DNA of 64,000 nt from JAHQVK01 sp036788295 (GTDB lineage Bacteria > Myxococcota > Kuafuiibacteriia > Kuafuiibacteriales > Kuafuiibacteriaceae): contig DAIQNR010000007.1 in the NCBI GenBank assembly GCA_036788295.1, positions 60,697-124,696 of the forward strand. The letters run 5' to 3'. The translations under genes and the position numbers were made by a program. Position 1 is the stretch's first letter, and each line of letters starts with the position of its first letter. The notes beneath the pieces were generated by a model, which was given only the letters and a program-made list of their open reading frames with translations, did not search any database and had not been told where the DNA came from. This document shows, piece by piece, positions 36,220 to 44,819 of this stretch.

Positions 36220-36875
36220 GACCCTCTCCTGCTCGGCCCAAAGACCTGGGCCAGGAACTCCGACTCCGTGACCCCGAGCATGCGAGAGAAGCCGTGCTGG
36301 CCCTCGAGCGCGCTCCAGAGCCGACCTAGGCAGCCCTCGAGGGTCTCGAGCACGCCCTCGCCGCGCAGAGCGACCGCGCGGTACACCGGCTCCCGCCCTT
36401 GGGCGGCATAGGCCGCGATCTCCTGGGGCGACAGCACGTCGGGGAGGTCGAGCTTGTTGAACTGGATCACCGTGGGGACGGTGTCGGGATCGATCCCGTT
36501 GACCTCGAGGTTTCGACGGAGCCCGGAGAAGGCGTCGTTGTTGGCCGCCCGCTGCGAGCGCTGGGCGTCGGCGATGAAGCAGACCGCGTCGGTGCTCTGC
36601 AGCACGATCCGGCGGGTCGATTCGTGCACCACCTGGCCGGGCACCGTGAACAGCTTGAGCTTCACCTTGTAGCCGGAGCGGGTGACGAAGTGCACCGGCA
36701 GCAGGTCGAAGAACAAGGTGCGGTCTCCGCGGGTATCGAGCGTCATCAGCCGACCGCGCGCCTCCGGCGAGAGGAGCTGGTGCAGCGCCTCGATGTTGGT
36801 GGTCTTCCCGGACAGCGCCGGGCCATAGTACACCACCTTCAGGGTGACTTCGCGGGTGCGAGTATTGAATTGCAC
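36216..36875 (-). CDS. MglA-like small Ras-family GTPase
   Basis: The 219-aa protein (GTG start) resembles MglA, the polarity GTPase of myxobacterial gliding. The P-loop is GPALSGKTTN (18-27), followed by DTRGDRTLFFDLLP and the Switch-II-like TVPGQVVHESTRR; the guanine base motif is NKLD. MglA proteins cycle with the MglB GAP and place motility complexes at the cell pole. Compared with M. xanthus MglA the C-terminus is about 20 residues longer. No mglB is adjacent. The gene is translationally coupled to the PocR histidine kinase and lies 15 bp downstream of pyrD. A motility role is inference from the family. Confidence 0.85.
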   Translation of the reverse strand: MQFNTRTREVTLKVVYYGPALSGKTTNIEALHQLLSPEARGRLMTLDTRGDRTLFFDLLPVHFVTRSGYKVKLKLFTVPGQVVHESTRRIVLQSTDAVCFIADAQRSQRAANNDAFSGLRRNLEVNGIDPDTVPTVIQFNKLDLPDVLSPQEIAAYAAQGREPVYRAVALRGEGVLETLEGCLGRLWSALEGQHGFSRMLGVTESEFLAQVFGPSRRGS

Positions 36876-36890
36876 CGTGGGGCCTCCCGC

Positions 36891-37982
36891 TCAGTCGCCG
36901 TCGGCTCCGACCGCCTCCTTCAGGGAGCGCAGCCCCGAAGCGGCCAGGCGGGCGTCGAGCCCCTCCACCACCGCCCGGACCAATCCCGGCCCTTCGAAAA
37001 TGAGGCCAGTGTACGTCTGGAGCAAGGTTGCACCGGCACGAATTCGCCGCCACGCGTCTTCTGCGCCCATAATGCCCCCTACGCCCACGATGGGCACCTT
37101 TGGCCCGAGCCGGGAGAACAGCCGGCGGGTCAGCTCGAGCGCCCGCGGAGCGAGCGGAGCGCCGGAGAGACCGCCCTGGATCGGCGGCGGCGGCGTCACG
37201 AGGTCGTGGCGCAAGGTCGTGTTCGTCGCCACCACCCCGTCGATGCCGAGCTCGAGCACGAGCTCGGCGACCGCGTCCACGTCGGCGTCGGCGAGGTCGG
37301 GGGCGATCTTGACCAGGACCGGCGGCGCTTCGCCCTGCTCGGCCAGGCGGCGTCTCTCGTCGAGGACGCCGGACAGGAGCGGCCGAAGCGAGGCCACCGA
37401 CTGCAGGTCGCGAAGGCCGGGGGTGTTCGGAGAGGAGACGTTCACGACGACGTAGTCGGCGACGGCGGCGACGGCGGCGAAGGTGCTCCGGTAGTCGCCG
37501 AGCGCTTGGTCGTTGGGGGTGCTCTTCGCTTTCCCGAGGTTGGCGCCGATGGGGATCCGGGTGCGGCGGGCGGCGATGCGGCGAGCGAGCGCCTCGGCGC
37601 CGCGGTTTGGAAAGCCGAGCCGGTTGACCACCGCCCGGTGCTCCACCAGCCGGGCGAGGCGCGGGCCCTCGTTGCCGGGCTGGCCCTCGCCGGGGGTCAC
37701 GGTCCCGAGCTCGAGAAAGGACAGGCCAAACGCCGCCCAGGCTTCGATCGCCTCCCCGTCCTTGTCGAGCCCGGCCGCGAGCCCGAGCGGATGGGCGAAG
37801 CGGCGCCCGAAGGCCTCGACCTCGAGCCGCGGATTGGGCCTCGGGGCGTAGCGGGCGGCGATGAGGCGGCACAAAGCGGGGCTCTTGCCGGCGGCCCCGG
37901 CGAGGCGGAGGCTCAGGCGGTGGGCCCGCTCTGGGTCCGAGAGGAACAGGAGCGGCCGGATGAGGGCGTAGCCGGGGTCCAC
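36891..37982 (-). CDS. pyrD: Dihydroorotate dehydrogenase, class 2
   Basis: This membrane-associated flavoenzyme oxidises dihydroorotate to orotate with quinone. The 363-aa product contains the N-terminal helix ALIRPLLFLSDPERAHRLSL used for quinone access, LAAGLDKDGEAIEAW and NRLGFPNRGAEAL. It also has ANLGKAKSTPNDQA and the class 2 catalytic-serine loop NVSSPNTPGLR, then VKIAPDL and GVGGIMGAEDA. The GTG at 37982 places the quinone helix at the start; an upstream in-frame start would add a non-conserved 72-residue extension. It lies 15 bp upstream of the MglA-like gene on the same strand, which looks like operon packing rather than a functional link. Confidence 0.93.
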   Translation of the reverse strand: MDPGYALIRPLLFLSDPERAHRLSLRLAGAAGKSPALCRLIAARYAPRPNPRLEVEAFGRRFAHPLGLAAGLDKDGEAIEAWAAFGLSFLELGTVTPGEGQPGNEGPRLARLVEHRAVVNRLGFPNRGAEALARRIAARRTRIPIGANLGKAKSTPNDQALGDYRSTFAAVAAVADYVVVNVSSPNTPGLRDLQSVASLRPLLSGVLDERRRLAEQGEAPPVLVKIAPDLADADVDAVAELVLELGIDGVVATNTTLRHDLVTPPPPIQGGLSGAPLAPRALELTRRLFSRLGPKVPIVGVGGIMGAEDAWRRIRAGATLLQTYTGLIFEGPGLVRAVVEGLDARLAASGLRSLKEAVGADGD

Positions 37983-38184
37983 CCCCGCGCCGCTACCACG
38001 TCGGCCCCCCTCCTTCCACCACCGCTCGAGCGTGAGCGCGACGCGCTCGAACCGACGACGCTCAGCGCTGAGATGAGGGAGCCGATGGGGAGACGCATGT
38101 CTCGTCCACGCCTCCAAGATCATCCGCGCAAAACACCCTCGGCTCTTCGACGGCGAGCTGACCCCATGGTACCGTTTTCGTGCC

Positions 38185-38766
38185 GTGGTCGTCGCCAAGA
38201 CATCGACCCACTGGACCTTCGAGGAGGTCGAGCGCCTCGAGAACGAGACCGGCGGCCGCTACGAGCTCATAGACGGCGCGATCTTCATGATGTCGGGCGG
38301 GTCGCTCGAGCATGGGTTCCTCATCGTCGAGCTGACCGCTCAGATGAGCAACCAGCTCGTCCGTGGTCCCCAGCGGGGAAAGTGCCGGCCCCTGCCCTCC
38401 GACAACAAGGTCCGGGTGAGAGACCCGGGCACGAAGAGCTACCGCTACCCCGATCTCAGCGTCTTCTGCGGGGACCCCTCGCTCCACGAAGGAACGTCGA
38501 GCCTCCTCACGAACCCGACGCTCCTGTTCGAGGTCACGAGCCCGAGCACGAAGGATCTGGATGCCGTCGTGAAGCTCGGAGAGTACAGTGAGATCCCAAC
38601 GCTCCAGGCTTACATCCTCGTCGATCAGGAGGAGCGGCTGGTCACGATGCACTTTCGCACCCAGGAAGGCTGGCAGCGGCGAACCCAGACCTCGGGGAGA
38701 ATCGAGCTCCCCGGAGCGCCGGCCTTCCTCGACATCGACGAGCTGTACGCGGTGCTCGAGACCTGA
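38185..38766 (+). CDS. Uma2-family (DUF820) putative restriction-like endonuclease
   Basis: The 193-aa product (GTG start) has the Uma2/PD-(D/E)XK fold pattern: YELIDGAIFMMSGGSLEH at the start, the acidic residue in YRYPDLSVF, and LLFEVTSPST as the E-x-x strand. The tail is LQAYILVDQEERLVTMHFR. Uma2 proteins are numerous in cyanobacteria and myxobacteria. Their function is not established, although they are classed as nucleases by fold. It stands alone between pyrD and dinG, with no toxin, antitoxin or transposase partner visible. Confidence 0.82.
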   Translation: MVVAKTSTHWTFEEVERLENETGGRYELIDGAIFMMSGGSLEHGFLIVELTAQMSNQLVRGPQRGKCRPLPSDNKVRVRDPGTKSYRYPDLSVFCGDPSLHEGTSSLLTNPTLLFEVTSPSTKDLDAVVKLGEYSEIPTLQAYILVDQEERLVTMHFRTQEGWQRRTQTSGRIELPGAPAFLDIDELYAVLET

Positions 38767-38817
38767 ATCCACCACGATGGGCGCCGCCGAGCCGGGAGAA
38801 CGGAGCCCGCTCCCACG

Positions 38818-40827
38818 TCAGCTCCCGTCCTTCCACCACCGCTCGAGCGCGTCCACGGTGCTGAGCCGGCGGGCGGGGGGGAGCGCGTCCAGAAACCGGC
38901 GCCCGTAGGCCCGGGTCCGGATCCGCCCGTCGAGCAGCACCACCGCCCCCCGGTCGTGCTGGGAGCGGATGAGCCGCCCGAAGCCCTGCTCGAGCCGAAG
39001 AATGGCCCTCGGCAGCTGCTCGTGGGCGAAGGCGCTCTTGCCCTCCCGCTCGAGCCGCTCCCCTCGGGCTCGGACCAGCGGATCGGAGGGGACGTCGAAC
39101 GGGAGCCGATCCACGAGAACGAGGCGCAGCGGGTCCCCGGGGATGTCCACCCCCTCCCAGAAGCTCGACGTCGCGAACAGCACCGCCGGGGCGCGCTCGA
39201 TCATCTCCGCGATGAGCGCCCGCTTCGGCTTGTCGCCTTGAAGGAGGCAAGGAAACGGAAGCCGGGGCGAGAGCCGCCGGTGCATGGCCTGCATGCTCCG
39301 GACGCTCGTGGTGAGAAACAGCGCGCCGCCGCCGAGCGCCAGGATCGCCGCCTCCGCGATCTCGGCGACCTTGTCTTCGGAGAAGCGAGAAGAAGGCTCG
39401 GGCGCGTCGTCTGGGACCAGCAAGGCCGCTTGCCGGGCGTAGTCGAAGACCGGCGGCAAGCACAGCGATGTGCTGTCCGGCGGGACGCCCACCGCCCGCC
39501 GAAAGTATCGGCCTCCGTCCCCGGCGGAGAGGGTGGCGCTCGTGAGCACGACGCTCTCGAACCGAGAAAAGAGGTGGCGGCGGAGCAGACGGGCCACGTC
39601 GACCGGCGACGCCCCGAGCTTTCCCCGGCCCGAAGGCTCGGCCCAGTACACGAAATCGGGATCCTCGGCCCCGAGCACGAAGCCGAGCGCCGCCTCCGCC
39701 TCCGCCGCTCGCCGGTGGAGCCCCTCCGCCGCCGGCTCGAGCGGGACTTCGGCGAGCAGGCGCTCTCTGAGCTGCGACAGCGCCTCCCGAGCCTTCGTCC
39801 CCGCCTCCCTCAGCCTGGCGAGCTGTTGATTCCCCCGATCGAGTGCGACCCGCCCCTCGCCCGCCGGCAGCGCGAGAAAGCACGCCGCGCCCGCCTCCCT
39901 GGCCCGGACCGCGGCCGTGAGCAAGCCGGCGGTGTCCCGCAGGGTACCTTGCTCGACGCACAGCGCCTCGATGTCGGCAGCGAGCCGCTCGATCTGCGCT
40001 CCCCCGATCGTGCCGCCGAAGTGCTCGGCGGCGATCGCCTCGAGGGTGTGGGCCTCGTCGACGATGAGGAGGTCGGCGGTGGGCAGCACCTGCCCGAACG
40101 CGGCGTGGCCCCGCGCGATTTCGCCGCGGGCCCGCAAGGCGAGGTCGGAGAACAGGAGGTGGTGGTTGACCACGACCAGCTCGGCGTCTTCTCCCTCCTG
40201 CCTCATCCTCGTGACGAAGCACTCGGCGTGCCGGGGGCAGCGGGTCCCGTGGCAGGCCTCGGACCGGGCATCGAGCCCATCCCAAAGAGGAGATCGTTCG
40301 GGCAGAAAAGGCAGCTCCGCCCGGTCGCCGCGCTCCGTGGTCTCGGCCCAGGCCGAGATCGCGTCGAGCCATCGGGCTTGCGGGTCGTCCCCGATGGGCA
40401 AGGCCCGTTGCCGAGCCTTGCGGTGGAGCCGGTCGAGGCAGAGATAGTTCGAGCGGCCCTTCATGACCGCGAACCGAACCGAGCCGCTCGTCGCCGGACC
40501 GGCGAGAGGCAAAGCCTGCGAGAGCTGAAATCCCACCTCCGCGAGCGCCGCGCCGAGCCGGGGCAGGTCCTTGTCGAGCAGCTGGTCTTGCAGGTTTTTG
40601 GTGTGGGTGCTGACGAGGACCCGCTTTCCGCAGAGCACGGCGGGCACCAGGTAGCCCAAGGTCTTGCCCACGCCGGTGGGCGCCTCGACCACGAGGTGCC
40701 GGCCTCTGGCGAGCGCGTCGAGGACCGCGTCCGCCATCTCCTGCTGGCTCGGCCGGGCCGCCCACCCGGGGACGAGCCGGGCAAACGGCCCGCCCTCGCC
40801 GAGCAGCTGGCCCGGGCTGCGCGACAT
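38818..40827 (-). CDS. dinG: DinG/YoaA-type ATP-dependent DNA helicase (XPD/Rad3 family)
   Basis: The 669-aa SF2 helicase has Walker A in APTGVGKTLGYL, STHTKNLQDQLL and a four-cysteine Fe-S cluster region (NYLC, then CHGTRC and HAEC). It has VVNHHLLFSDL, the DEAH box LIVDEAH, SATLS, and motif VI in RLEQGFGRLIR. DinG-like enzymes unwind 5'-3' at D-loops, R-loops or forks after damage. It diverges from ppk over 52 bp. DinG and YoaA are hard to separate here; an added exonuclease domain is absent, which excludes the Gram-positive DinG form. Confidence 0.92.
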   Translation of the reverse strand: MSRSPGQLLGEGGPFARLVPGWAARPSQQEMADAVLDALARGRHLVVEAPTGVGKTLGYLVPAVLCGKRVLVSTHTKNLQDQLLDKDLPRLGAALAEVGFQLSQALPLAGPATSGSVRFAVMKGRSNYLCLDRLHRKARQRALPIGDDPQARWLDAISAWAETTERGDRAELPFLPERSPLWDGLDARSEACHGTRCPRHAECFVTRMRQEGEDAELVVVNHHLLFSDLALRARGEIARGHAAFGQVLPTADLLIVDEAHTLEAIAAEHFGGTIGGAQIERLAADIEALCVEQGTLRDTAGLLTAAVRAREAGAACFLALPAGEGRVALDRGNQQLARLREAGTKAREALSQLRERLLAEVPLEPAAEGLHRRAAEAEAALGFVLGAEDPDFVYWAEPSGRGKLGASPVDVARLLRRHLFSRFESVVLTSATLSAGDGGRYFRRAVGVPPDSTSLCLPPVFDYARQAALLVPDDAPEPSSRFSEDKVAEIAEAAILALGGGALFLTTSVRSMQAMHRRLSPRLPFPCLLQGDKPKRALIAEMIERAPAVLFATSSFWEGVDIPGDPLRLVLVDRLPFDVPSDPLVRARGERLEREGKSAFAHEQLPRAILRLEQGFGRLIRSQHDRGAVVLLDGRIRTRAYGRRFLDALPPARRLSTVDALERWWKDGS

Positions 40828-40879
40828 CGGCTAGGGCCTACGCGAAACACGCCCTCGCCGGCAAGCTGGCCGCTCTGTT

Positions 40880-43078
40880 ATGAACGGGCTGGTGAGCGCG
40901 GACCTCCTTGCCCCCGAGCACTACTCGAACCGGGAGCTGTCGTGGCTGTCGTTCAACGACCGGGTTCTCTCGCTCGCGGGGCGGCCGGACATCCCGCTGC
41001 TCGAGCGGGTCAAGTTCGCCGCCATCGCCGCCTCGAACCTCGACGAGTTCTTCATGGTTCGGCTCGGTGGGCTCGAGCGCGACGCGCGAAAGGCCCTGCG
41101 CTTCGAGCCCGGGCGCGACGGCATCGAGCGCGCCGAGCTGCTCGAGCGGGCGGCGGAGCGGGCCGGGCAGCTCGCCGGCGGCATCGCCCGGGTGCTCGTG
41201 GAGGTGCTGTTCCCGAAGCTCCGCGACGAGGGCATCGTTTTCGTCCGGCCGGACGAGATCGACGGGGAGCTCGCCGAGCGGGTCCGCAGCCACTACGAGC
41301 GGGAGGTTCACCCCACGCTCACCCCGATCGCGGTGGACCCATCCCACCCGTTCCCGATGCTCCGCTCGGGCAGCCTGAACCTCGCCCTCCGGCTCGAGCG
41401 AATGCGCCCCGGTCCCATCGAGCGGCGAGATGGGCCGCTGCTCGCGCTGGTGCAGGTCCCGTCGGTGCTGTCCCGGTTCGTCTCTCTTCCCGGAGGGGAG
41501 GCCCGCTACCGGTTCGTCGCCCTCGAGGACATCATCGCCCGCCAGGCCTCAGACCTCTTCCCTGGCCACCGGGTCCTCGAAGCGGGCGCGTTCCGGGTGA
41601 TCCGGGCCTCCGACCTCGACATCGACGAGGACGACACCGATGACCTGCTGTCCACCATCCAAGACGAGCTGCGGCGAAGGGACCGGGGAGAGCCGATCCG
41701 GCTCGAGGTCGCGTCGGGGGTCTCCGGCGAGCTCGCGTCGGCTCTGCTCGCCAAGCTGAAGCTCGAGCCCCGGCATCTCGGCCGAAACCCAGGGCCGCTG
41801 TCACCGGCCGCGCTGATGCGGGCCTACGGAGAGATGCAAGTCCCCCACCTGAAGGATGCCCCGTCATCCCCGGTGCCGTCCCCATCCCTCCGCTACGCTC
41901 CAAACCTCTTTCGCGCGATCGGGGACCGCGACATCCTCCTTCATCACCCGTACGAGTCGTTTCGCCACGTCGTGGACTTCATCGAGCAAGCGGCCGACGA
42001 CCCCGAGGTGGTCGCGATCAAGCAAACCCTCTACCGGACGAGCGGAGACTCCCCGATCGTCCGGGCCCTGGCCCGGGCTGGAGAGCGAGGCAAAGACGTC
42101 ACCGCGCTCATCGAGCTGAAGGCGCGCTTCGACGAGGCCAACAACATCGCGTGGGCCCGACGCCTCGAAGAGAGCGGCGTGCACGTCGTCTACGGGCTCA
42201 TCGGCCTGAAGACCCACGCGAAGATGCTGCTCGTCACCCGGCGGGAGGGCGCAAAGCTCCGCCGGTACCTGCACCTCGGAACGGGGAACTATCACCCTTC
42301 GACCGCCCGGCTCTACACCGACCTTGGTCTGTTCACGGCCAGGGAGGACATCACCCGGGACGCGATGCTGCTGTTCAACGTCCTCACCGGTTATGCGGAG
42401 CTGCCCCGGATGAAGCAGCTGGTGGTCGCGCCGTTCAACCTCCGTCGCCATGTCCTGGACCGAATCGACGCAGAGATGGAACATGCCAAAGCGGGCAGGC
42501 CGTGCGGGCTCGTCGCCAAGATGAACTCTCTGGTGGACGGGGAGATCATCGAGGCCCTGTATCGGGCGAGCGGGGTCGGAGTACCTATTGATCTCATCGT
42601 CCGAGGGATCTGCTGCCTTCGCCCCGGCGTGCCCAAAGTCAGCGAGAACATCCGGGTCCTATCGATCCTCGACCGCTTCCTCGAGCACACCCGGGCGTTT
42701 TGGTGGCGAAACGGCGGAGAGGACCTCGTGTACCTCTCGAGCGCAGACTGGATGCCGCGGAACCTGAACCGGCGGATCGAGGCTGCCTTTCCGGTGCTCG
42801 ACCCCGACCTGCGCCGGCGGGTGATCACGGAGATGTTCCCGGTCGAGCTCGCCGACAACAGCTTCGCTTTCGAGCTCGGCCCGGACGGGAACTACACGCT
42901 GCGTGAGCCGGCGTCGGGCGATCCGATCCGGCGGGCCCAGGAGGAGTTCTTGCAGCTGTACCTCGCCCGCTCGAAGGGGCGCCGACCGGGGGTGCGACCC
43001 GAGCTGCCGGTCTCGAGCCCGTTCAGCCCGGTGCTCCGGGTGCTCGAGGCCCAGCGCCGCCGGCGAAGCGAGCCGTGA
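40880..43078 (+). CDS. ppk: Polyphosphate kinase 1
   Basis: PPK1 reversibly transfers the ATP gamma-phosphate to inorganic polyphosphate. The 732-aa protein has NRELSWLSFNDRVL at the N-terminus and FAAIAASNLDEFFMVR. The catalytic region shows HHPYESF, AIKQTLYRTSGDSPI and the phospho-histidine H446 in GLKTHAKMLL, followed by HLGTGNYHPSTA. The C-terminal region has SADWMPRNLNRRIEA. The gene stands alone; ppx and phoU are not adjacent. A 19-bp tandem repeat lies immediately downstream. Length is slightly above the E. coli form. Confidence 0.96.
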   Translation: MNGLVSADLLAPEHYSNRELSWLSFNDRVLSLAGRPDIPLLERVKFAAIAASNLDEFFMVRLGGLERDARKALRFEPGRDGIERAELLERAAERAGQLAGGIARVLVEVLFPKLRDEGIVFVRPDEIDGELAERVRSHYEREVHPTLTPIAVDPSHPFPMLRSGSLNLALRLERMRPGPIERRDGPLLALVQVPSVLSRFVSLPGGEARYRFVALEDIIARQASDLFPGHRVLEAGAFRVIRASDLDIDEDDTDDLLSTIQDELRRRDRGEPIRLEVASGVSGELASALLAKLKLEPRHLGRNPGPLSPAALMRAYGEMQVPHLKDAPSSPVPSPSLRYAPNLFRAIGDRDILLHHPYESFRHVVDFIEQAADDPEVVAIKQTLYRTSGDSPIVRALARAGERGKDVTALIELKARFDEANNIAWARRLEESGVHVVYGLIGLKTHAKMLLVTRREGAKLRRYLHLGTGNYHPSTARLYTDLGLFTAREDITRDAMLLFNVLTGYAELPRMKQLVVAPFNLRRHVLDRIDAEMEHAKAGRPCGLVAKMNSLVDGEIIEALYRASGVGVPIDLIVRGICCLRPGVPKVSENIRVLSILDRFLEHTRAFWWRNGGEDLVYLSSADWMPRNLNRRIEAAFPVLDPDLRRRVITEMFPVELADNSFAFELGPDGNYTLREPASGDPIRRAQEEFLQLYLARSKGRRPGVRPELPVSSPFSPVLRVLEAQRRRRSEP

Positions 43079-43083
43079 CCCTA

Positions 43084-43147
43084 CGGCCGGTCAGGAGCGG
43101 CCCGGCCGGTCAGGAGCGGCCCGGCCGGTCAGGAGCGGCCCGGCCGG
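43084..43147. repeat. Three 19-bp tandem repeats overlapping the hemD stop
   Basis: Units starting TCAGGAGCGG occur at 43091, 43110 and 43129, exactly 19 bp apart, with identity extending from 43084 to 43147. They include near-palindromic GGCCGG cores that could form short stems. The hemD stop codon (minus strand) lies in the third copy and its last codons are repeat sequence. ppk ends at 43078, so the array sits in the convergent gap. Confidence 0.85.
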
Positions 43148-43902
43148 GCCATCGATCGGGCGAGCGCCTCGGCGAGCGCGTCGGCGGAGGCGACCGCCGG
43201 CACCACATCGACCCGAACGCCGAGCGTCGCCGCCCGCTCGGCGGCGACCGGGCCGATGACGGCCACGACCGCGCGCTCGAGCAAGAGCCGAGCCGACGGT
43301 CCGGCCGCGTCCAGAAAGCACGCGAGGGTCTGGCCAGACAGAAAGGTGAACGCGTCGGCCCCTTCGAGCGACGCCACCAGCGCCGGCGGCGCGGGTGGAG
43401 CGCAGCCGATCCGGTAGGTGAGCACGGCCTCGACCGCCGCGCCGCGGGCCTCGAGAGCCTCCACAAGGACGAGCCGCCCCTCGGGGGCCCGGGGGAACAG
43501 GAACTTCCGGCCCTCGAGATCCCCGAAGCTCTGCTCGAGCGCGAACAGCAGCCCTTCGGCCCGGCGGGTCTCGGCCACCTCGGCGACGACAAAACGCCCG
43601 CCGAATCGCGCCTCCACCTCCCGGGCGGTCGCGTCTCCCACGCAGGCGACGGGGATCGGTTCGTCGGGCCGCTCGAGCTCCGCGAACGCTTCGAGGGCCG
43701 CCGCCGAGCCGCACAGGACCCGGTCGAAGCCGCCCCGGCCCGACCACGCCCTCTTCACCGCGTCGGGATCGGGCGGCGGCAGACGGGCGATCGTAGGGAA
43801 CACCACCGACTCCGCTCCCCGGGCGTCGAGCGCAGCGACGAGCGCGCCGGCGTCTTCCGGTGCTCTGGTCACGACCACTCGCCGTCCGGCGAGCGGCCCC
43901 AT
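43129..43902 (-). CDS. hemD: Uroporphyrinogen-III synthase
   Basis: HemD closes and inverts ring D of hydroxymethylbilane to make uroporphyrinogen III for haem, B12 and sirohaem. The 257-aa product has the two-lobed pattern: GRRVVVTRAPEDAGALVAAL at the start, FDRVLCGSAAALEAF, and the second-lobe strands VLTYRIG, FTFLSGQTLACFL and VAVIGPVAA. HemD is poorly conserved, so context helps. It directly follows hemC, its ATG overlapping the hemC stop (TGATG). Its last codons lie in a 19-bp tandem repeat that may have altered the tail. Confidence 0.88.
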   Translation of the reverse strand: MGPLAGRRVVVTRAPEDAGALVAALDARGAESVVFPTIARLPPPDPDAVKRAWSGRGGFDRVLCGSAAALEAFAELERPDEPIPVACVGDATAREVEARFGGRFVVAEVAETRRAEGLLFALEQSFGDLEGRKFLFPRAPEGRLVLVEALEARGAAVEAVLTYRIGCAPPAPPALVASLEGADAFTFLSGQTLACFLDAAGPSARLLLERAVVAVIGPVAAERAATLGVRVDVVPAVASADALAEALARSMARPGRS

Positions 43903-44819
43903 CAACCGGCCTTCAGCGCGGCGAGCACCTCGCCAGCGCCCTCATCGAGCAGCCGCTCGGCCAGCCCCACTCCGATCGCGACGGCTTCGGCGAGCGGACC
44001 GGAGGTGGTGGCCTCGTGGACCCGACGGCCGTCGAGCGTGCTGACCAAGCCGCGCATGGTCAGGGTGTCGCCCTGGATCGTCGCGTGCCCAGCGATCGGG
44101 ACCTGGCAACCCCCTTCGAGCCGATGGAGGAACGACCGCTCGGCCTCCGCGGCGCGGCGGGCGGCCGGGTCATCGAGATGCCTCACGAGAGCGACGGTGC
44201 TCTCGTCGTCCACCCTCGTCTCGACGGCCAAAATTCCCTGCCCGATGGCGGGCAGGCACTGGTCGGGGCCAAGCACCTCGGTCGCGAGGTGGGTGAGACC
44301 GAGCCGGGTGAGACCGGCGTAGGCGAGCAGCGTCGCGTCCATGCCCTGGGCCCGCATGCGCTCGAGCCTGGTCTGCACGTTGCCCCGGATCTCCACGATG
44401 CGCAGGTCGGGGCGGCGCCTCAGAATTTGCGCTGCGCGGCGCAGCGAGCACGTCCCCACCCGCGCCCCTTCGGGCAAGGCGTCGAGGGTGACGCCGTGGG
44501 GCGAGACCAGCGCGTCCCGGGGGTCCTCCCTCGGCGGGTACGCGGTGATGGAGAGCCCCTCCGGGAGCTCGGTCGGGACGTCCTTCAGGGAGTGGACGGC
44601 GACGTGGGCGCGCCCGTCGATCAGGGCGTGCTCGATCTCCTTCACGAAGAGGTCCTTGCCGCCGACCTTCGACAGCGCCTGGTCGAGGATCTTGTCCCCT
44701 TGGGTGACCAGCTCGAGCAGCTCCACCGACAGTCCGGGCCGCACCTCGGCGAGGCGAGCGGCGACGTGCCTGGCCTGCCACAGGGCGAGCGGGCTTCGCC
44801 GGGTCGCGACCCGGATCAC
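43902..44819 (-). CDS. hemC: Hydroxymethylbilane synthase (porphobilinogen deaminase)
   Basis: HemC links four porphobilinogens on a dipyrromethane cofactor. The 305-aa protein has ATRRSPLALWQA, VTQGDKILD, VHSLKDVPTELP, GTCSLRRAAQ, EIRGNVQTRL and GQGILAVE. The cofactor cysteine lies in LEGGCQVPIAG. The GTG start overlaps the hemA stop (GTGA), giving a coupled hemA-hemC-hemD set. No hemB or hemE is in the window. An ordinary family member. Confidence 0.96.
   Translation of the reverse strand: MIRVATRRSPLALWQARHVAARLAEVRPGLSVELLELVTQGDKILDQALSKVGGKDLFVKEIEHALIDGRAHVAVHSLKDVPTELPEGLSITAYPPREDPRDALVSPHGVTLDALPEGARVGTCSLRRAAQILRRRPDLRIVEIRGNVQTRLERMRAQGMDATLLAYAGLTRLGLTHLATEVLGPDQCLPAIGQGILAVETRVDDESTVALVRHLDDPAARRAAEAERSFLHRLEGGCQVPIAGHATIQGDTLTMRGLVSTLDGRRVHEATTSGPLAEAVAIGVGLAERLLDEGAGEVLAALKAG

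Noticed and set aside
36399..38591. A 730-codon plus-strand frame opposite the MglA-like and pyrD genes.
   Set aside because: No motifs, and the antisense genes have exact family signatures.
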